A DNA stretch of 28,900 nt from JAZKIX01 sp040384645 (lineage in GTDB: Bacteria; Pseudomonadota; Gammaproteobacteria; Burkholderiales; Burkholderiaceae_D): the NCBI GenBank assembly GCA_040384645.1, contig JAZKIX010000139.1, positions 1 through 28,900 on the forward strand, given 5' to 3'. Under the pieces are notes generated by a model. The model was not told the DNA's origin, did not search any database, and worked only from the letters and a program-made list of their open reading frames with translations. Of the stretch, positions 13,800 to 21,826 are shown piece by piece (within the stretch, counting starts at the first letter, position 1; every line of letters starts with the position of its first letter). Position numbers and translations under genes: made by a program.

Positions 13800-16700
13800 A
13801 TGTTCCCTCCAATGAAAATCAGCGCTGTCGCGCTGGCTGTGTCGGCTGCATTCATATGCGCCTCGGCCTCGGCGGCGATTCCTGCTGTGCACGTGTATCA
13901 CAATCACATGCCCAATTTCTGGCCGTTCTACGGCGTCAATGTCGGCAATACCTATAACGCCACCGCGGTCGGTCAGCCAGTGCGCTATATGTACGACGGC
14001 CAGGTCATCAACTTGAAAAATAGCCCGCCCGCCGGCTACACTTACTATCTGCCGCCCGCACTCGGCGGCGCCATCATGCCGCATGACGATCTGGTGTCGT
14101 ATTACACGCCGGACGCCAAGACGCAGGCTTATCAAGCGTGGCCGATGGCCACTGCCAGCGCGATGAAAAATTTTTCCGGTGGCAGCGGACAGGTGCATGT
14201 CACCATGTCCGGTGCGGTCATCAACAACGTCAACAGCCTGGCCAATCTGCAAAACGTGCCGGGTTATTCCAACCCGAACTGGGGTCAGGCCTGGCGCGAT
14301 AGTGTTAACGGTTTGCCGACCACGAATGGCTTTCGCACCCTCGATACCATTCGTTTCACCGGCCATCATTCGATGGGGCCGCTGGTGGGCAATGACTACT
14401 TTTTGAAGGACTTGATTTACCAAAGCGCGACGCTGGCGCAACCCTACTTCTTGGGTGGTAACTTCAAGGCGTCAAATGGATTTTTCCCGACTGAACTGGG
14501 GTTCTCGGAACGCTTGATTCCGACCCTGGCCAAGCTGGGCGTGAAGTGGTCGGTCATCGGCAACAATCACTTTTCGCGCACGCTGAAGGATTATCCCTAC
14601 GCGACTTACGATGCAGCGGGCGATACTATTGTGTCGCCGCCGAACCGGGCTGACTTGCAAAACACGTCCAATGTCGGCGCTTGGGTTGCCAACGGCATGG
14701 CGCATGAAAAGCAAAATATCGTCAATAAATATCCCTTCGCCTCGACCCCGCATATGGTGCGTTATGTCGATGCGGCAACCGGTGCGGTATCGCAGATTGC
14801 CGGGATTCCGGTGACGCAAAATGGTTCTTGGCTGGAGGGCTGGGAAGGCAATACCACGGTCGATGAATACCTACCTTATGCCGCCATCGAGCCACGCCAA
14901 TTCTTCGTGGTGGCACACGATGGCGACAATTCTGGCGGCCGTGCCGGTGCTTACGATACCTGGATGAATGGCCACAATGTCACCTGTACCGGCAATGGCT
15001 TTTGCCTCGGGATCGATGAATACCTGAAACGCACGCCGATCCCGGCCACCGATATCCAGCACGTGCAAGATGGCTCCTGGGTCGATACCCGCGACTCGTC
15101 GTCCGACCCGACCTGGTATCACTGGCATTTGCCTTTCATGATTTGGCAAAAGCAATTCCCGTTGGTCAATCAAGCGTATGGCACCAATCTGGCGCCAAAG
15201 AAAAACCTGGCCGGCGTGCAAGAAGGCGCGACCGTTTCGTTTGAATACGGCTGGCACTATCTGGAGCGCAATTTCGCCATGTTGCAAGCGGCGATGAACT
15301 ACGCCAAGACGGCCGAGCAAATCTGGCTCGATGCCCATCCCAACCACTGGTCGCCTACGACTGTGCTGGACACGCAAGTAACGCACGCCGGCAACCAGCT
15401 CAATCCCTGGATGCTGTCCTATCCGGTCAAGGGCGATGCCGCCAATGACTATGCCGGCGGCGCCAATCCGGCCGAACTAGCTTGGTATTTCATGTTGCCG
15501 GCGATGGATTCGGGCTTCGGCTATTACGATGAAAACAAGGATGACGATGTCAAGCCGACCCTGGCTTTCAACAATTCCCTGTACTTTTCCAAATCCTATG
15601 TGACGCCAAAACTGGCCAGCGACCGCACCGGCCCATCGGTCTGGTGGCCGCAGCGCTATCCCTACAACCCCGGCTCGGTCAATGTATCGAAAGCGGAAGG
15701 CTGGACGCCACAGCATTACAGCCGTGATTTTGCGATTTACACCTATGCATTCGATGTTTCCAGCATCAGTAGCATGACGCTGAAAGTGCGTACCCATAGC
15801 AGTAATCTGATCAATGCTTCGGACGACACTTTTAAAGTGTACGACCCGGCTGCAATGGTCGGCAAAGCAGGCTTGTCGATCACGCCAGCCAACGTCGGCA
15901 CCTGGGCTAGTTACCCGATGCAAATGCGCGATTTAAAACCCGTCATGAACGGTGTGCCCTGGAACGCCGATGTGCAAGCCACCATGGCCGTGGTGCCAGG
16001 ACAAGAAATCGGCAATCTGTATTACACCTACCTGTCCAATTATCGTAACCAGATGCTCGATTACTACATCGAAGCCACCGATGCCAAAGGCAACGTGACC
16101 AAGACTGAAATCCAGCAAACCTTCGTCGGCGCCGGCACCTATACCAAGACCACAACTGGCTCTGGCCATGTGGAAGATATCGACGGTACAGTGCAGGGCG
16201 TCTACCCCTTCCTGGTGATCGACAATAGCGCGCCCACTACGCCCGGTGTGCCATGCATGACCAGCGTCACGGATCGCACGATAGCGATGAACTGGGCACC
16301 GTCGACTGACAATATCGGCGTCAGCGGTTACCAGGTATTTCGCGATGGCGTGTTGGTTGGCACGACGGCGACCAATGGCTTTACCGATACTGGCCTGTCG
16401 CCTAGTACTGCCTATAGCTACACCGTGTGGGCGCTCGACGCTACTGGCAATGCCTCCGGCAAGGCTGGGCCGACTGTGATCACCACCAACCCGCCCGACA
16501 CCATCCCGCCGAGCGCACCGGGTCAGCCAGTCGTGTCGAACCTGACATCAAGCTCGTTCACCTTGAATTGGGCTGCGGCCACCGATAACTATGGCGTCGC
16601 CAGCTATCATGTTTTCCGTGACGGCGCAGCAGTTGCCAGCACCACCCTGACCACCTTTGCCGAATCCGGTCTGGCACCGGCCACGACCTACAACTACGCG

Positions 16701-17675
16701 GTCAAGACCAAGGATGCGGCCGGCAACACGTCGCCGGCTTCACCATCGACGCCAGTCACCACCTTGGCCGGTAACGTCGCCACGGTGTATTACAAGACCA
16801 CTTGGGCGACGGCATATTTGCATTACATGCCAACCGGCGGCAGCTGGACCGCAGTGCCCGGCGTCGCGATGGATGCAGCCTGTAGCGGCTGGAAAATGAA
16901 GACCGTCAACCTTGCCGCCGCCAGCGGTTTGACAGCGGCTTTCAATAATGGCTCCGGTATCTGGGACAGTAGAAACGGTGCTAATTATGTGATGAGCACG
17001 GGCATTTCCGCGGTGCAAAACAGCGCTGTCAGCACCGTCAATCCCTGTGTCGCCGACACCATCGCGCCAAGCGTGCCGACCGCTTTAGCCAGCAGCAATG
17101 TCGGTGCAACGATGGCCACCATTAGCTGGACTGCATCGACCGATAACGTTGGCGTCACCAGCTACAAGGTATTGCGCGACGGTGTACTGGTCACGACCCT
17201 GAGCGGCACCCCGCCCGTGGTCACCTTCACCAATACCGGCCTGAGCCCATCCACCACCTATAGCTACACAGTGCAGGCGTTTGACTTGGCCGGCAAAGCC
17301 TCGACCGTGTCCGCCGCGTTGCCAGTCACGACCACCGCTGTGCCTAGCGGCTGCCCGGTGACCTTCACGATTGCCAATGCCAATACGGTCGTTGGGCAAA
17401 AACTGTATGTGGTCGGCAACCACGCTGCAATCGGTAGCTGGACCCCGGCATCAGGCTACTTGTTGGCAATCCAGGGCAGCGGCGCCAATGTACCTTGGAG
17501 CGGCACTGTCACCTTGCCGGTCGGTACAGCGGTGCAATACAAATATGTGAAATGGAATGGCTCTGCCGCAGTGTGGGAAAGCAGTCAAAGCGCCGCATCA
17601 GGCAACCGGGAATTTAGCACCCCGGCCAGTTGCCCAAGCGGCGTGACGCGCAGCGATGCCAATTTCAAACATTGA
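13800..17675 (+). CDS. Secreted modular alpha-amylase-like protein, GH119/GH57-related, with FN3, CBM25-like and CBM20 modules
   Basis: I start at the ATG at 13800 because AAGGAA precedes it and a signal peptide follows (MKISAVALAVSAAFICASASA, cut near residue 26); the open frame extends 42 codons upstream without support. The 1291-residue product begins its mature part with VYHNHMPNFW, like the first conserved region of GH57/GH119 enzymes. Candidate catalytic residues are Glu237 in GFSER and an Asp in AHDGDN (374 or 376), matching the conserved regions of those families. After the catalytic part and a beta-rich segment (to about 810) come FN3 (about 813-897), FN3 (903-989), a CBM25-like module (991-1082), FN3 (1088-1179) and a C-terminal CBM20 starch-binding domain (1185-1280). 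The layout resembles the GH119 amylase IgtZ of Bacillus circulans as I remember it. The role would be extracellular breakdown of starch or related glucans. A strong terminator follows; no other starch genes are adjacent. Confidence 0.85.
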   Translation: MFPPMKISAVALAVSAAFICASASAAIPAVHVYHNHMPNFWPFYGVNVGNTYNATAVGQPVRYMYDGQVINLKNSPPAGYTYYLPPALGGAIMPHDDLVSYYTPDAKTQAYQAWPMATASAMKNFSGGSGQVHVTMSGAVINNVNSLANLQNVPGYSNPNWGQAWRDSVNGLPTTNGFRTLDTIRFTGHHSMGPLVGNDYFLKDLIYQSATLAQPYFLGGNFKASNGFFPTELGFSERLIPTLAKLGVKWSVIGNNHFSRTLKDYPYATYDAAGDTIVSPPNRADLQNTSNVGAWVANGMAHEKQNIVNKYPFASTPHMVRYVDAATGAVSQIAGIPVTQNGSWLEGWEGNTTVDEYLPYAAIEPRQFFVVAHDGDNSGGRAGAYDTWMNGHNVTCTGNGFCLGIDEYLKRTPIPATDIQHVQDGSWVDTRDSSSDPTWYHWHLPFMIWQKQFPLVNQAYGTNLAPKKNLAGVQEGATVSFEYGWHYLERNFAMLQAAMNYAKTAEQIWLDAHPNHWSPTTVLDTQVTHAGNQLNPWMLSYPVKGDAANDYAGGANPAELAWYFMLPAMDSGFGYYDENKDDDVKPTLAFNNSLYFSKSYVTPKLASDRTGPSVWWPQRYPYNPGSVNVSKAEGWTPQHYSRDFAIYTYAFDVSSISSMTLKVRTHSSNLINASDDTFKVYDPAAMVGKAGLSITPANVGTWASYPMQMRDLKPVMNGVPWNADVQATMAVVPGQEIGNLYYTYLSNYRNQMLDYYIEATDAKGNVTKTEIQQTFVGAGTYTKTTTGSGHVEDIDGTVQGVYPFLVIDNSAPTTPGVPCMTSVTDRTIAMNWAPSTDNIGVSGYQVFRDGVLVGTTATNGFTDTGLSPSTAYSYTVWALDATGNASGKAGPTVITTNPPDTIPPSAPGQPVVSNLTSSSFTLNWAAATDNYGVASYHVFRDGAAVASTTLTTFAESGLAPATTYNYAVKTKDAAGNTSPASPSTPVTTLAGNVATVYYKTTWATAYLHYMPTGGSWTAVPGVAMDAACSGWKMKTVNLAAASGLTAAFNNGSGIWDSRNGANYVMSTGISAVQNSAVSTVNPCVADTIAPSVPTALASSNVGATMATISWTASTDNVGVTSYKVLRDGVLVTTLSGTPPVVTFTNTGLSPSTTYSYTVQAFDLAGKASTVSAALPVTTTAVPSGCPVTFTIANANTVVGQKLYVVGNHAAIGSWTPASGYLLAIQGSGANVPWSGTVTLPVGTAVQYKYVKWNGSAAVWESSQSAASGNREFSTPASCPSGVTRSDANFKH

Positions 17676-17740
17676 CAGCGCGCTAGCCATATCGAGAGGT
17701 AAAAGTATCCTGTTGTAAAACGTCAATGCGTTCGGTTTTT

Positions 17741-17783
17741 GAGACTGGGTAATCCGTTTGGGATTACCCAGCCTCTTTTTTTT
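17741..17783 (+). terminator. Strong intrinsic terminator of the amylase gene
   Basis: CTGGGTAATCC (17745-17755) and GGATTACCCAG (17761-17771) form a perfect 11-bp stem around a 5-base loop, extended by GAG/CTC beyond one mismatch, and are followed by eight Ts. Confidence 0.95.
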
Positions 17784-17842
17784 GGGGGGGAGCTATTTAG
17801 CCGTAGGCGGCACTACTCAATTTGTGGCAGCGCTGGTTTTCG

Positions 17843-17891
17843 CTCCCTCTGCCCGCTTGCGGGAAAGGGCTGGGGGCGCCCGGCGAGGGAG
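17843..17891. repeat. GC-rich nested palindrome
   Basis: Outer arms CTCCCTC (17843-17849) and GAGGGAG (17885-17891) enclose CCCGC-TT-GCGGG (17852-17863). Such CCCTCTCCC/GCGGG segments are common intergenic repeats in proteobacteria. It has no second copy in this window. Confidence 0.5.
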
Positions 17892-17954
17892 AGGGTTTTA
17901 GGTACTCGGCCAGCTGAATAGTTGCTAATTATGTCAGGGCTGTTAATTGTTTTT

Positions 17955-17989
17955 GTAGGGTGTGCGGGGCCGCCGAGGCCGTGCGCACC
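17955..17989 (+). repeat. 35-nt GC-rich dispersed repeat, copy 2 of 3
   Basis: The segment runs from GTAGGG to GCGCACC inside the MITE-like element. A partial inverted copy follows at 18012-18032, so the two could pair into a hairpin of about 78 bases. Confidence 0.8.
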
Positions 17990-18053
17990 AACTGCGATCA
18001 TGGCCAACGTCGGTGCGCACGGCGCACCCTACTCACACTTTTTCAGTGTGCTG

Positions 18054-18127
18054 GCTTCTTATTCAAACAATTAACAGCCCTGCTAATTATGCTTCTTATT
18101 CAAACAATTAACAGCCCTGCTAATTAT
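18054..18127. repeat. Exact 37-bp tandem duplication
   Basis: Unit 18054-18090 (begins GCTTCTTATTC, ends GCTAATTAT) is repeated without change at 18091-18127. The unit contains the right terminal inverted repeat and the flanking target sequence of the MITE-like element. Confidence 0.92.
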
Positions 18128-18139
18128 GTCGCTTCCAAG

Positions 18140-18216
18140 GGGGGTATAAGCCAAAATACCCCATCACCCGCACGTTTTAATTGCCTCTTAAAAAATACAC
18201 CACTCAGTATATTTCA
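18140..18216 (+). repeat. 77-nt two-ended palindromic repeat, copy 4 of 6
   Basis: GGGGGTAT starts at 18140 and CAGTATAT at 18205, 65 nt apart, with ACCCGCACGTTTT between. The final Ts are less regular than in other copies. It lies just after the MITE-like element and 22 bases from the ClpP-like stop codon. Confidence 0.85.
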
Positions 18217-18238
18217 GCCAAAAACGCCTTTTACAGTC

Positions 18239-18802
18239 CTAAATATTCACTAGCCGCGCCCCACGCGGTGGCGAAAAATCGCCAATCTTGTCGATCAAGC
18301 CGACTGCAATCGCGTCCTTCGACGTAAAGTGCAAATCCAGATGCGAATGGATATCCCAGTGTTTCCGGCTTAAAGATAAATGCTCTTTCAAGATCGATTC
18401 GGTCCGCAAATCGTCAGCCACCAACCCTTCGGCAATGATTTGCAAAGCTTGCGGCGAAGCGCCGCCGGGGGCGCTGGCGTGCGATTTATGGATCATGAAA
18501 CGGGCGGTTTTGGAGGCCAGGCGACGGCGTCCCGCTAAAAATAAAACCACCGCAATCGACGCCACCGCGCCGCCGTTATACATCACAAATTCAACGCTTG
18601 AATTGCGCAAAAAGTTGTACAGGCAAATTCCGTCGCTAACGTAACCGCCATGCGAATGCAGCAAGACATGCGCTGTACTCACACCATGCTCCGACATCTG
18701 TGCGCTCGCTTCAAATACCCGATGCACCATATCGCTGTTGACATCGCCCGAGAGGGAAAAATAAGCCGCTTTTTCAACCAGATTCTTATCCGTATTTTTC
18801 AT
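18239..18802 (-). CDS. ClpP-class serine protease
   Basis: The 187-residue protein has the ClpP/crotonase-type fold with a complete catalytic set: Ser82 in GGAVASIAVVLFLAG, His105 in ARFMIHKSHAS and Asp156 in HLDLHFTSKDAI, with LIDKIGD at the end of the fold. The oxyanion strand is LLHSHGGYVSDG (47-58), in place of the usual NSPGG. There is no signal peptide or membrane anchor, so it is cytoplasmic. It differs from housekeeping ClpP in these motifs and has no ClpX or phage portal gene beside it, so whether it works with an unfoldase is open. AGGGAG precedes the ATG at 18802. A prophage-type ClpP relative is an alternative origin. Confidence 0.85.
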   Translation of the reverse strand: MKNTDKNLVEKAAYFSLSGDVNSDMVHRVFEASAQMSEHGVSTAHVLLHSHGGYVSDGICLYNFLRNSSVEFVMYNGGAVASIAVVLFLAGRRRLASKTARFMIHKSHASAPGGASPQALQIIAEGLVADDLRTESILKEHLSLSRKHWDIHSHLDLHFTSKDAIAVGLIDKIGDFSPPRGARLVNI

Positions 18803-19272
18803 GGCATGACTCCCTAGTCTGGTAGTGCGGAAGGCGACATCATCTGAGTCGATAGCCTGTCACCGCGTGATGTAGATGTCCTTAGTTCCTCGCCCACGAT
18901 CAGTTTCAACCGCGCGCCAGCAGTTAAAAATATGCGCCTGATTTATTCTGGCCGCAATCATTTTCCATAAAAAAAAAGCGCTATCCCAAGACTGGGATAA
19001 CGCTCTTTTTTTGCCGGGCGACGCTGCGCTGGGCGACACTGCGCTGAACAACATATTTAAACTCAGGCCTCCATCAAAATGACGCAAGCACAAGTCGATC
19101 ATGTATCTCAATTTGCCGAGTGCGCGGCAACGCAACGCACTCTACGTTGCGCGCCATTGTTACCTAATAAATTTACATGATTAGTCGTCATGAAGTCCAG
19201 AATCGGCAGCCACGATGCAGCCACTAATATTCTCCAGCGGCCTTACTTTCTTTCTTAAATGATTGCCTCCAA
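18803..19272. other. Spacer of 470 bases with one hairpin terminator and a 15-bp tandem repeat
   Basis: No supported gene. The notable items are the terminator hairpin at 18969-19012 and two adjacent 15-base units (19016-19030 and 19031-19045, GGGCGAC, G or A, CTGCGCT) differing at one base. Confidence 0.5.
18969..19012. terminator. Bidirectional-type hairpin terminator
   Basis: AGCG-TATCCCA and TGGGATA-CGCT pair around AGAC with one internal mismatch. There is an A run on the left and a T run on the right, so the hairpin could stop transcription in either direction. It may end the KGG-protein transcript on the minus strand, about 260 bases after that stop codon. Confidence 0.75.
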
Positions 19273-19593
19273 CTATTTATCGTCATTCTTATGGCTTTGA
19301 CGCCCTGCTTCTGCATGTTGCTCCGGCGTGCCACCGCGTGTGCCGCCGGACGAACCAGAGCGTGAAGCACCAGAGCCCGATTGCCGACCGCCGACATCTT
19401 GATCGTCGCTGTCTTCGGGCATATTTTTGCTGCCCTTTCCACCTGATTGCTTGCTGCCGGCAGGATCGTTTTTATGGCTTTGACGGCCAGCTTCGACGTG
19501 TTGCTCATGCGTGCCGCCGCGGCTGGAACCTTGTGAACTTTGCTTGTCTTGGTCGGATTGCTGATCCTGATTTTTGCCTTGATTGGTAGTCAT
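19273..19593 (-). CDS. KGG-motif stress-type protein
   Basis: From the ATG at 19593 (GAGG upstream) the product has 106 very hydrophilic residues rich in Gly, Ser, Gln and Lys. Two copies of a con-10/YciG-like motif lie near the ends: RGGTHEQHVEAGRQSHKND (about 25-43) and RGGTPEQHAEAGRQSHKND (about 86-104), with a low-complexity linker between. The usual family form is GG-x-HPEQH-x-AGRKGG; here the final KGG is replaced by QSHKN. Such proteins are intrinsically disordered and are made under general stress or in stationary phase in other bacteria. The frame extends 32 codons upstream without support. Function is inferred from the motif only. Confidence 0.7.
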   Translation of the reverse strand: MTTNQGKNQDQQSDQDKQSSQGSSRGGTHEQHVEAGRQSHKNDPAGSKQSGGKGSKNMPEDSDDQDVGGRQSGSGASRSGSSGGTRGGTPEQHAEAGRQSHKNDDK

Positions 19594-19976
19594 TGTGATG
19601 CCTCTTTCAGTTAGATGGATGAGGTAAAAAACCGAACCGCCATTGTCAGAAAAGTGCATTGAAATAACACTGCCAAACGCTCTACACACGAGCTACTGAC
19701 CGATCGGTAGCGAAATAGTAGACGCTGCTTTGCGCTCTCGATATCAGAAAATTGCGCAGTCGTTTGTAGGAATAGAACACCCCATTTCCGCTGGGCAAGC
19801 GACAACTTTCCTGAGCGGCGCATATCGAGGCGATAGCGCATAAAGTGAAAAATTTAAGTGGTGCCCTTCAAGTTTCACGGCTTACGGAGTCGGGTCAGTA
19901 TCGTATGTGCGTCACCAGCGGTGATATCAGCCCTTGCACGGTCTTGTGCTCGTCGGGGTAGCCGAAGGCCACAGAC
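19594..19976. other. Spacer of 383 bases upstream of the stress protein gene
   Basis: No supported gene. An ACCGATCGGT palindrome (19698-19707) inside an imperfect GCTAC/GTAGC context lies about 105 bases upstream of the KGG-protein start and could be an operator. Nothing else stands out. Confidence 0.35.
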
Positions 19977-21320
19977 TCACCCCAGCCGTCCGATCTTAGT
20001 GCTGGCCGTCTCGATGTGACGTTCCAGCGCGACGATGCATGGTGCAAATCGGTGGCTAAACTCTGTTGCAGCCATGACCCGGGCGAGGAAGGTGCGCGCA
20101 AGTTCTTCTGCGCGTCGCCAGGTGTTGTTGGCCACAGTTGCGTGAATAATCGCCTCGCCGATGGTTTCTGGAAGTCCTCCTCCGCTACGCGGTGCGAAAG
20201 TCATTGGCGTCATGTCGTAGGCTGGCGCGATGTCATAGGGGCGCCCCTGTTCGGTAACGAATGACAAGTTGCCGTTGTGCATATCAACGTTGCCGATCAG
20301 GGTGCCATAGGCCCATAGAAGCTCTGCGCCATCGGCTGCGTCCGGGCGAATATGACCGTCAGAAGCAAGGCGGCGTGCAATGACTGACCAGCCACCCGTT
20401 CCCAATCCAATCAATTCGGCGTCTAGCGCGGCCAAAGAAAATAGCGCACACCGGCCCAAATTACCGACACGATCAAATCGCTCGACCTCAAGGAAACGTT
20501 GATTACCATGGTCAACTATCCACGTCTTGGCGGCAGGAATGCCAGCCTCGCGCAAGGTGTCTAGCGCGAGATGTTCGGCCAGCAGCAGGTCGCGCCAACG
20601 CTCACTTACCGGGCTTTCCTCCAGCTCGCTGAATTTCACAATCACGTGCCGAGGCCCCTCTGGCGTCATGGCACAGGCGGTGAACTTCGGCTGCTCGCCG
20701 CCCGCTGACGATCCAGGTAGCTCACCGCGGGCGGCTTCTAGCGCCAACCGGGCATATGCCTCGGCCTTCTGTTCTTCCGCGATTGGATTGATGATGGGAG
20801 CGGCGACAAAGCGACCCCTCGCAATATCGCCTAGCAATAGATTGCCCACCACATCATGGCCATGCACGAGCAGCGCCCGCAAGGCATGTGTATCGGTCCA
20901 ATCGCTAAGCTGCGGCGGCAACCCCAGTTCAGCACCGTGACGCGCGGCGTACGCCCTGCCAAGATATCCTTGGGGATGCATGTCGAACAACCACCATGGC
21001 AAGCCGGCGCTGTGCAGATTCACGCCATCTTCCTGCCGCATGACAAACCCATCTTGACGGACTGGTACAAGCGTTCCCAGTTTCAGGATCTGGCCTTCTG
21101 CATTGACTCGATAAATCGGCATATCTAGCAATCCGCGCGTGCTATCGCGTAACGCGTAGCGTATTGATCGGGCAGCACCGATCTGTACGACGTGGTCGCC
21201 AAGTTCGGTTAGCGCACGCGAGATCGTCGGCTGACTTGCGCCAATATATTCAGCCAGTTGGCGTGCGGACAGCGGCCCACCGGACAGTCGTATTCGGATA
21301 GTTTCAGTGTGAGGCGACAT
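19977..21320 (-). CDS. HipA-family serine/threonine kinase toxin fused to an N-terminal winged helix (YjjJ-like)
   Basis: Starting at the ATG at 21320 the product has 447 residues; an upstream TTG in frame would add a hydrophobic 26-residue stretch that I read as promoter DNA. Residues 10-57 form a winged helix (LSARQLAEYIGASQPTISRA). The rest is a HipA-like kinase: GSSAGGEQPKFT (203-214), FLEVERFDR (276-284), the catalytic GNVDMHNGNLSF (343-354, Asp346, Asn351) and the metal-binding DIAPAYDM (363-370). HipA kinases stop growth by phosphorylating targets such as glutamyl-tRNA synthetase and are normally held by a separate HipB. Here a DNA-binding domain is in the same chain, as in YjjJ of E. 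coli, and no hipB lies next to it. Three 12-bp direct repeats just upstream of the start suggest autoregulation. Confidence 0.88.
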   Translation of the reverse strand: MSPHTETIRIRLSGGPLSARQLAEYIGASQPTISRALTELGDHVVQIGAARSIRYALRDSTRGLLDMPIYRVNAEGQILKLGTLVPVRQDGFVMRQEDGVNLHSAGLPWWLFDMHPQGYLGRAYAARHGAELGLPPQLSDWTDTHALRALLVHGHDVVGNLLLGDIARGRFVAAPIINPIAEEQKAEAYARLALEAARGELPGSSAGGEQPKFTACAMTPEGPRHVIVKFSELEESPVSERWRDLLLAEHLALDTLREAGIPAAKTWIVDHGNQRFLEVERFDRVGNLGRCALFSLAALDAELIGLGTGGWSVIARRLASDGHIRPDAADGAELLWAYGTLIGNVDMHNGNLSFVTEQGRPYDIAPAYDMTPMTFAPRSGGGLPETIGEAIIHATVANNTWRRAEELARTFLARVMAATEFSHRFAPCIVALERHIETASTKIGRLG

Positions 21321-21323
21321 GCG

Positions 21324-21359
21324 TATGAATACATATATGAATAGATTTATGAATAGATA
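21324..21359. promoter_or_regulatory. Three tandem 12-bp direct repeats, probable operator of the HipA-like gene
   Basis: TATGAATA occurs at 21324, 21336 and 21348, exactly 12 bases apart, as three adjacent units (TATGAATACATA, TATGAATAGATT, TATGAATAGATA). They fill the space between the start codon and the predicted -10, and no Shine-Dalgarno is visible there. Confidence 0.75.
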
Positions 21360-21388
21360 GTATAGGTGTATTTGAGATTTATGCGCAA
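21359..21388 (-). promoter_or_regulatory. Predicted promoter of the HipA-like gene
   Basis: On the minus strand TTGCGC (21388-21383) and TATACT (21364-21359) are 18 bases apart. The -10 abuts the operator repeats. A better -35, TTGACA, lies further upstream (about 21398) but at poor spacing. Confidence 0.45.
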
Positions 21389-21647
21389 GAAATGTCAACG
21401 CGACACAGCCTTTGGTGACCCTCTCGGTGAATATATGGCAGCTTTGTGAACTCAGTTAATGTGCGTTAGAAAAATTTTGGGTAATAGCTATCGCTGCATA
21501 ACCTCTTATGAATTAATGCCCGTGAATAACGGTTGGCTGTGGGTAATTGTTCAGGTGCCCAAGCTGACAACCGGCCTCAAAAGAGAAAATTGTGGGTGGC
21601 GCAGGTTGTGTTGAGGCGACAATTGCTTTGCAAAAGCGTCTTTTGAT

Positions 21648-21724
21648 AAAAATATACTGGCGCCTGTATTTTTATTGTGCCAACAAATTCGTGCGGGTAT
21701 AGCGGTGTTTCACCATATACCCCC
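21648..21724 (-). repeat. 77-nt two-ended palindromic repeat, copy 5 of 6
   Basis: On the minus strand GGGGGTAT starts at 21724 and CAGTATATTTTT at 21659, 65 nt apart, with ACCCGCACG between. The AT-rich end has the form ATACAGGCGCCAGTAT. Confidence 0.87.
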
Positions 21725-21791
21725 ATAAAACCGGAAAATTATGTGGGGCGAAGTGTGAAAACTAGACCTGGTAGATTAACAAGAAGAGTTT

Positions 21792-21826
21792 GTAGGGTGC
21801 GCGTGGCCGCCGAGGCCGTGCGCACC
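21792..21826 (+). repeat. 35-nt GC-rich dispersed repeat, copy 3 of 3
   Basis: GTAGGGTGCGCGTGG then CCGCCGAGGCCGTGCGCACC; length and last fifteen bases are identical to the other copies. Confidence 0.8.

Larger units (their letters stand above)
17924..18130. mobile_element. MITE-like element with 17-bp terminal inverted repeats and 12-bp flanking direct repeats
   Basis: GCTAATTATGTC occurs at 17924-17935 and 18119-18130. Immediately inside are perfect inverted 17-mers, AGGGCTGTTAATTGTTT (17936-17952) and AAACAATTAACAGCCCT (18102-18118). The interior of about 150 bases encodes nothing and contains the 35-nt GC-rich repeat and its inverted partner (18012-18032, ending GCGCACCCTAC). The right end is duplicated in tandem: the 37 bases 18054-18090 are repeated exactly at 18091-18127. 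Confidence 0.7.

Noticed and set aside
18054..18127. Start of a CRISPR array
   Set aside because: It is a single exact tandem duplication without spacers.
18860..19135. 91-codon minus-strand frame
   Set aside because: It runs through a terminator hairpin and a tandem repeat and lacks a credible start.
21321..21398. N-terminal extension of the HipA-like protein (26 residues, TTG start, hydrophobic)
   Set aside because: The stretch is the AT-rich promoter and the direct-repeat operator; the winged-helix domain begins properly after the ATG at 21320.
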